Below, one piece after another: positions 63,086 through 64,000 of a DNA stretch of 64,000 nt (positions are counted from its first letter, which is position 1; every line of letters starts with the position of its first letter). A program made the position numbers and the translations under genes. Below the pieces are notes generated by a model. It had not been told where the DNA came from. It worked only from the letters and a program-made list of their open reading frames with translations, and did no database searches. The stretch covers positions 930,001 through 994,000 of the forward strand of contig NZ_JAKUDO010000001.1 in the NCBI RefSeq assembly GCF_022436485.1, given 5' to 3'. This DNA is from Agrococcus sp. ARC_14 (lineage in GTDB: Bacteria; Actinomycetota; Actinomycetes; Actinomycetales; Microbacteriaceae).

Positions 63086-63625
63086 ATGGCCAGCGGCGCG
63101 ACGATCCACACCTTCGAGGTGCAGCTCTCTGATGTCGACCGCGGGGTGTACGAGCAGCTGACGCTCAAGGTCGCGCAGCACCCCTCAGAGACCGTGCAGT
63201 TCATGACGACGCGGGTGCTCGCCCTGTGCCTCGAGCACGAGGAGGGCATCGCGTTCGGCGGCGGCATCTCCGGTGGCGACGAGCCCGCCGTGCTGGTGCG
63301 CGACCGCACCGGGGCGCTCGTCGCATGGATCGAGGTGGGCGCGCCCGATGCCGAGCGCGTGCACCGCGGCAGCATGGCAGCAGAGCGCACCGCCGTCTAC
63401 ACGCATCGCGATCCGGAGCGCGTCGCGGCACGGTGGTCGGGCAAGCGCATCCACCGCGCGGAGGACGTGCGGCTCGTCTGGTTCGATGCCGGATTCGTCG
63501 ACGCGGTCGCCGAGGCCATCACACGGCGGACGGCGATGTCGGTGTCCGTGACGGAGGGTGAGCTCTACCTCGAGGTGAACGGCACGACACTCTCGTCGAG
63601 CATCCACGAGCGCCGCGCGGGCTGA
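63086..63625 (+). CDS. YaeQ-family protein
   Basis: A 179-residue protein matching YaeQ: GATIHTFEVQLSDVDRGVYEQLTLKVAQHPSETVQFMTTRVLALCL, then GISGGDEPAVLVRDRTGALVAWIEVGAPDAERVHR and VYTHRD. YaeQ has a PD-(D/E)XK nuclease-like fold (D-E-P and IEVG-x-P positions here), but no activity is established; older links to RfaH/haemolysin expression are uncertain. Transcribed divergently from punA with separate -10 boxes. Confidence 0.85.
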   Translation: MASGATIHTFEVQLSDVDRGVYEQLTLKVAQHPSETVQFMTTRVLALCLEHEEGIAFGGGISGGDEPAVLVRDRTGALVAWIEVGAPDAERVHRGSMAAERTAVYTHRDPERVAARWSGKRIHRAEDVRLVWFDAGFVDAVAEAITRRTAMSVSVTEGELYLEVNGTTLSSSIHERRAG

Positions 63626-63641
63626 GCCCGCCCGGCAGCGC

Positions 63642-64000
63642 TCAGCGGCCGAGCACGAACGCTCGCCTGCCCTCGTGGTCGCCGTAGAACCATCCGAGCC
63701 ACGCCACCGCGGCGGCCAGCAGCACCGCGCCGGCCGCGCACCAGCCGAGGCCCGCGGCGAAGAGCACGACGGCCCAGCCCAGCTGCAGCGTGATGAAGCC
63801 GAGCTCCGCGAGCACCGCGGGCCAGTGGATGCGCACGCTCTGCCTCGCCGTCCCGTCGCCGGCCTTGGGGGTGCGCTCGAACTCCGAGTGCATCGGCCCG
63901 TGGAGCCCCTCGATGAACGCCATCAGCTGGTGCGGCAGCATGCCGGCGTTGAGCGCGACGTAGGGCACGACTCGCGCCAGCCGTCTCAGCAGTCCACGCG
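63642..64000 (-). CDS. C-terminal part of a probable GT2-type glycosyltransferase (5' truncated by window)
   Basis: The minus-strand frame is open from the window edge to the TGA-type stop at 63642, giving about 119 residues. The first part, YVALNAGMLPHQLMAFIEGLHGPMHSEFERTPKAGDG, resembles the C-terminal region of membrane GT2 enzymes (NAxAxIEGLxGxxSEFVRTPK). Two hydrophobic segments follow (ELGFITLQLGWAVVLFAAGLGW and AAGAVLLAAAVAWLGWFYG). The catalytic domain would lie beyond the window, so the call is by the tail only. The GTG at 63968 is not the real start. Confidence 0.6.
   Translation of the reverse strand, partial: RGLLRRLARVVPYVALNAGMLPHQLMAFIEGLHGPMHSEFERTPKAGDGTARQSVRIHWPAVLAELGFITLQLGWAVVLFAAGLGWCAAGAVLLAAAVAWLGWFYGDHEGRRAFVLGR

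Overview
The window is a very GC-rich chromosomal segment from an actinobacterium, most probably Microbacteriaceae (Agrococcus-like, inferred from gene content and order, not proven). It is densely coding, uses GTG and TTG starts, and has the succinate dehydrogenase order sdhC-sdhD-sdhA-sdhB, a punA/phosphomutase pair and a BMP-type nucleoside importer next to salvage genes. Many genes have a TANNNT -10 box only 6-8 nt upstream of the start codon, so much of the transcription looks leaderless. I saw no rRNA, CRISPR array, transposase or phage gene. One tRNA (Thr, CGT) is present.

Layout. 1-5.3 kb: housekeeping genes (3' end of topA, tmk, holB), a secreted alpha/beta-hydrolase lipoprotein, tRNA-Thr, an acetyltransferase and nicotinamidase. 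5.4-7.5 kb: an MMPL exporter. 7.6-13.7 kb: a compact catabolic island with less biased base and codon use than its neighbours: a GntR regulator behind a perfect palindrome, a Cys-less carboxymuconolactone-decarboxylase-like protein, an alpha/beta hydrolase with an extra N-terminal domain, a divergent type II dehydroquinase-like protein, two SDR oxidoreductases and an MFS importer. I think this is the most interesting uncharacterised system here. 13.9-16.4 kb: an aldehyde dehydrogenase and an MDR oxidoreductase, convergent across a REP-like palindrome. 16.5-21.2 kb: two divergent ABC efflux systems around a tiny HTH regulator with two TGTCAA-N6-TTGACA operators. 21.3-24.4 kb: a PfkB kinase, SurE and an MFS transporter.

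24.6-28.7 kb: a lipoprotein and the riboflavin operon ribD-ribE-ribBA-ribH under an FMN riboswitch. 28.7-30.0 kb: a DUF559/AbiEi-like endonuclease gene flanked on both sides by related inverted-repeat elements. 30.0-33.5 kb: an acetyltransferase, trpS, exonuclease III and a YihY/BrkB membrane protein. 33.6-38.9 kb: PTS enzyme I, and two overlapping dynamin-like GTPases facing it across a second REP-like copy. 38.9-40.1 kb: an XRE regulator with twin 18-bp operators between two membrane-protein genes. 40.2-43.8 kb: the sdhCDAB operon. 43.8-46.2 kb: a GT4 mannosyltransferase and manC, divergent. 46.3-47.4 kb: a second DUF559 gene that has lost its stop codon, beside tandem and inverted repeats.

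47.6-58.0 kb is a nucleoside uptake and salvage block. Two BMP lipoproteins, an ATPase and two permeases would import nucleosides; cytidine deaminase, thymidine phosphorylase and adenosine deaminase would process them, and a lone PTS EIIA-like protein closes the run. 58.1-60.5 kb: panD and the GDP-6-deoxyhexose genes (reductase, gmd), which fit with manC as a GDP-mannose branch. 60.5-63.0 kb: a phosphohexo/pentomutase and purine nucleoside phosphorylase, complementing the salvage block. The window ends with a YaeQ-like protein and the 3' end of a probable glycosyltransferase.
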